64,000 nt of DNA from Tenacibaculum singaporense. GTDB lineage: Bacteria; Bacteroidota; Bacteroidia; Flavobacteriales; Flavobacteriaceae. Where the stretch lies: positions 2,609,001 to 2,673,000 of the forward strand of contig NZ_CP032548.1 of assembly GCF_003867015.1 (NCBI RefSeq), read 5' to 3'. The position numbers and the translations under genes are program-made. Of the stretch, positions 63,076 to 64,000 are shown in pieces. Each line of letters opens with the position of its first letter. Position 1 is the stretch's first letter. Under the pieces are notes generated by a model, which worked only from the letters and a program-made list of their open reading frames with translations, did not search any database and had not been told where the DNA came from.

Positions 63076-63275
63076 ACCTTTTACCTGCCAAACAAAACTA
63101 CTTATAAAACATTGATAATCATGCTTTTTATAAAAAGTTGGTTTTAAAACACCTTTTTGGACGTAATTGAACCACAGATTTAAAAGCTTACGATATTTTT
63201 ATCGCATAGAATAAAAACGCTTTTTGAAAAATTGGGGATTTTCAAATTAAAAGCATAATTTATTTTTTAAGGGGA

Positions 63276-63307
63276 AAAAAACACCAACAAATTTGTTGGT
63301 GTTTTTT
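63276..63307. terminator. Palindromic terminator, module B
   Basis: 32-base perfect palindrome with A6/T6 ends and core CACCAACAAATTTGTTGGTG. Same outer sequence as module A's terminator but a different inner part. It lies 41 bases before the DUF4159 gene. Confidence 0.7.
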
Positions 63308-63348
63308 ATTGTTGTTTTACTATATTGCTTTTAAATTCAAGTTAATTC

Positions 63349-63990
63349 ATGAAAAACCTCACCCTGCTTTTTATTTTTCTATTAAGTCTAAATATTTCTT
63401 CTCAAGAAATAGCTGTTATACAATATAAAGGAGGTGGTGATTGGTATGCAAATCCTACAGCTTTACCTAACCTTGTAAAGTTTACTAACTTAAACACGAA
63501 AACCCAGATTGATAAAAACATACAAAACATTACGCTTGACGACGAGACAATCTTTGACTATCCAATAGTTTTCATTACTGGACATGGTAATATTTTGTTT
63601 ACAAATGACGAAATCTCAATACTAAGAAGTTACCTTATTTCAGGAGGCTTTTTACATGTATCAGATAATTATGGTCTTGATAAATACATACGAAGAGAAT
63701 TAAAAAAAGTTTTTCCTGAATTACAACTTCAAGAAATTCCCAACAACCACCCTATTTATCATCAAACTTTTTCCTTTCCTAAAGGCTTGCCAAAAATTCA
63801 CGAACATGATAAAAAACCTCCTCAAGGTTTTGGTTTGTTCTATGAAGGTAGACTTATAGTTTTTTATGATTACGAAAGTGATTTAAGTGATGGATGGGAA
63901 GATACTGCCGTACATAACAATCCAAAAGAAACTAGAATAAAAGCTCTACAAATGGGAGCCAACATAATAGAATATGCTTTTAAACATTAA
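63349..63990 (+). CDS. DUF4159 domain-containing secreted protein
   Basis: 213 residues with a signal peptide (NLTLLFIFLLSLNISSQ). EIAVIQYKGGGDWYANPTALPNL, VFITGHGNILFTNDEI, SGGFLHVSDNYGLDKYIRRE and HPIYHQTFSFPKGLP match the DUF4159 fold, a glutamine-amidotransferase-like (flavodoxin/ThuA-like) module. Related proteins are found beside MoxR/BatA-type genes, which may lie outside the window. Catalytic function unknown. ATG at 63349 is clear. Ten bases of non-coding DNA remain after its stop. Confidence 0.88.
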   Translation: MKNLTLLFIFLLSLNISSQEIAVIQYKGGGDWYANPTALPNLVKFTNLNTKTQIDKNIQNITLDDETIFDYPIVFITGHGNILFTNDEISILRSYLISGGFLHVSDNYGLDKYIRRELKKVFPELQLQEIPNNHPIYHQTFSFPKGLPKIHEHDKKPPQGFGLFYEGRLIVFYDYESDLSDGWEDTAVHNNPKETRIKALQMGANIIEYAFKH

Positions 63991-64000
63991 CACTTTACAA

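Larger units (their letters stand above)
62826..63348. other. Intergenic region with two copies of a palindrome-and-terminator module
   Basis: About 520 bases without a convincing gene. Module A (62837-63075) opens with a 24-base perfect palindrome, followed by a 14-bp hairpin, and ends in a 30-base palindromic terminator. Module B (about 63121-63307) opens with CTTTTTATAAAAAG, contains TTTTGGACGTAATTGAACC-like sequence resembling part of A, and ends in a 32-base palindromic terminator of the same type (ACACCAA..TTGGTGT). A 27-codon open frame without ATG (ending GRAIA) runs through A and is not called. Confidence 0.5.

Noticed and set aside
1..64000. Mobile elements, tRNA or rRNA genes
   Set aside because: No transposase, integrase or resolvase motif, no flanking inverted repeats with target duplications, and no tRNA-like cloverleaf was noticed on either strand.

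Overview
The window is AT-rich DNA (close to one third G+C by eye) from a member of the Bacteroidota, almost certainly the family Flavobacteriaceae; a Tenacibaculum-like marine relative is plausible but the genus cannot be fixed from sequence alone. Support: type IX secretion (T9SS) genes with a type B sorting domain, PorP/SprF and PD40-OmpA proteins, DUF5683, DUF4834 and DUF4159 genes, Crp/Fnr proteins of the short Bacteroidota type, and -7 promoter boxes of the form TAnnTTTG in place of a sigma70 TATAAT. No tRNA, rRNA, transposase, integrase or CRISPR array was found.

Layout. 0-1.4 kb: HAD phosphatase and kdsB (Kdo activation). 1.5-2.3 kb: a structured RNA leader with alternative hairpins, followed by small orphan ORFs. 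2.35-4.3 kb: idi-queD-manA operon. 4.4-9.4 kb: an orphan gene, prfC, an outer-membrane barrel and a cyclophilin-FKBP fusion. 9.5-12.2 kb: three tandem secreted proteins with TonB-C-like domains. 12.5-14.4 kb: a Lys/Glu-rich secreted protein, a small lipoprotein and an OmpA lipoprotein. 14.5-34.7 kb: a surface-adhesin operon, with a 5,658-residue SprB-like T9SS substrate followed by PorP/SprF and a PD40-OmpA protein. 35-40 kb: cysteine desulfurase, Smr protein, phosphatase-like protein, two PPK2 genes and LpxR. 40.2-46.7 kb: dnaN, parA, parB, DUF5683, dapB, lepB and a WbqC-like gene. 46.7-48.2 kb: two Crp/Fnr paralogues, each followed by a candidate short RNA. 48.2-53.3 kb: surface polysaccharide genes (flippase, WecB, two glycosyltransferases). 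53.7-64 kb: a candidate antisense-strand short RNA, a TPR-AraC regulator, YfhO, DUF4834, an outer-membrane protein with a charged tail, a GNAT-like protein, rsmE, a membrane AraC regulator, a palindrome-rich intergenic module and a DUF4159 protein.

The most striking element is the giant gene. It contains 59 tandem copies of a 213-bp unit (71 residues, an Ig-like domain with two cysteines). The copies look identical at nucleotide level, with no synonymous drift in the parts compared. Its likely secretion partner (PorP/SprF) and cell-wall anchor (PD40-OmpA) lie directly downstream. A promoter box and a strong terminator-like hairpin lie directly upstream, suggesting a short RNA or an attenuated leader.

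The second theme is short non-coding transcripts. At least five intergenic spots combine a TAnnTTTG-like box with a terminator 60-200 bases later (1.55-1.76 kb, 34.8-34.7 kb, 47.33-47.42 kb, 48.1-48.2 kb, 53.8-53.67 kb). A sixth intergenic stretch (62.83-63.31 kb) carries what appears to be a duplicated palindrome-plus-terminator module. All RNA calls are inferences from pattern and need expression data.
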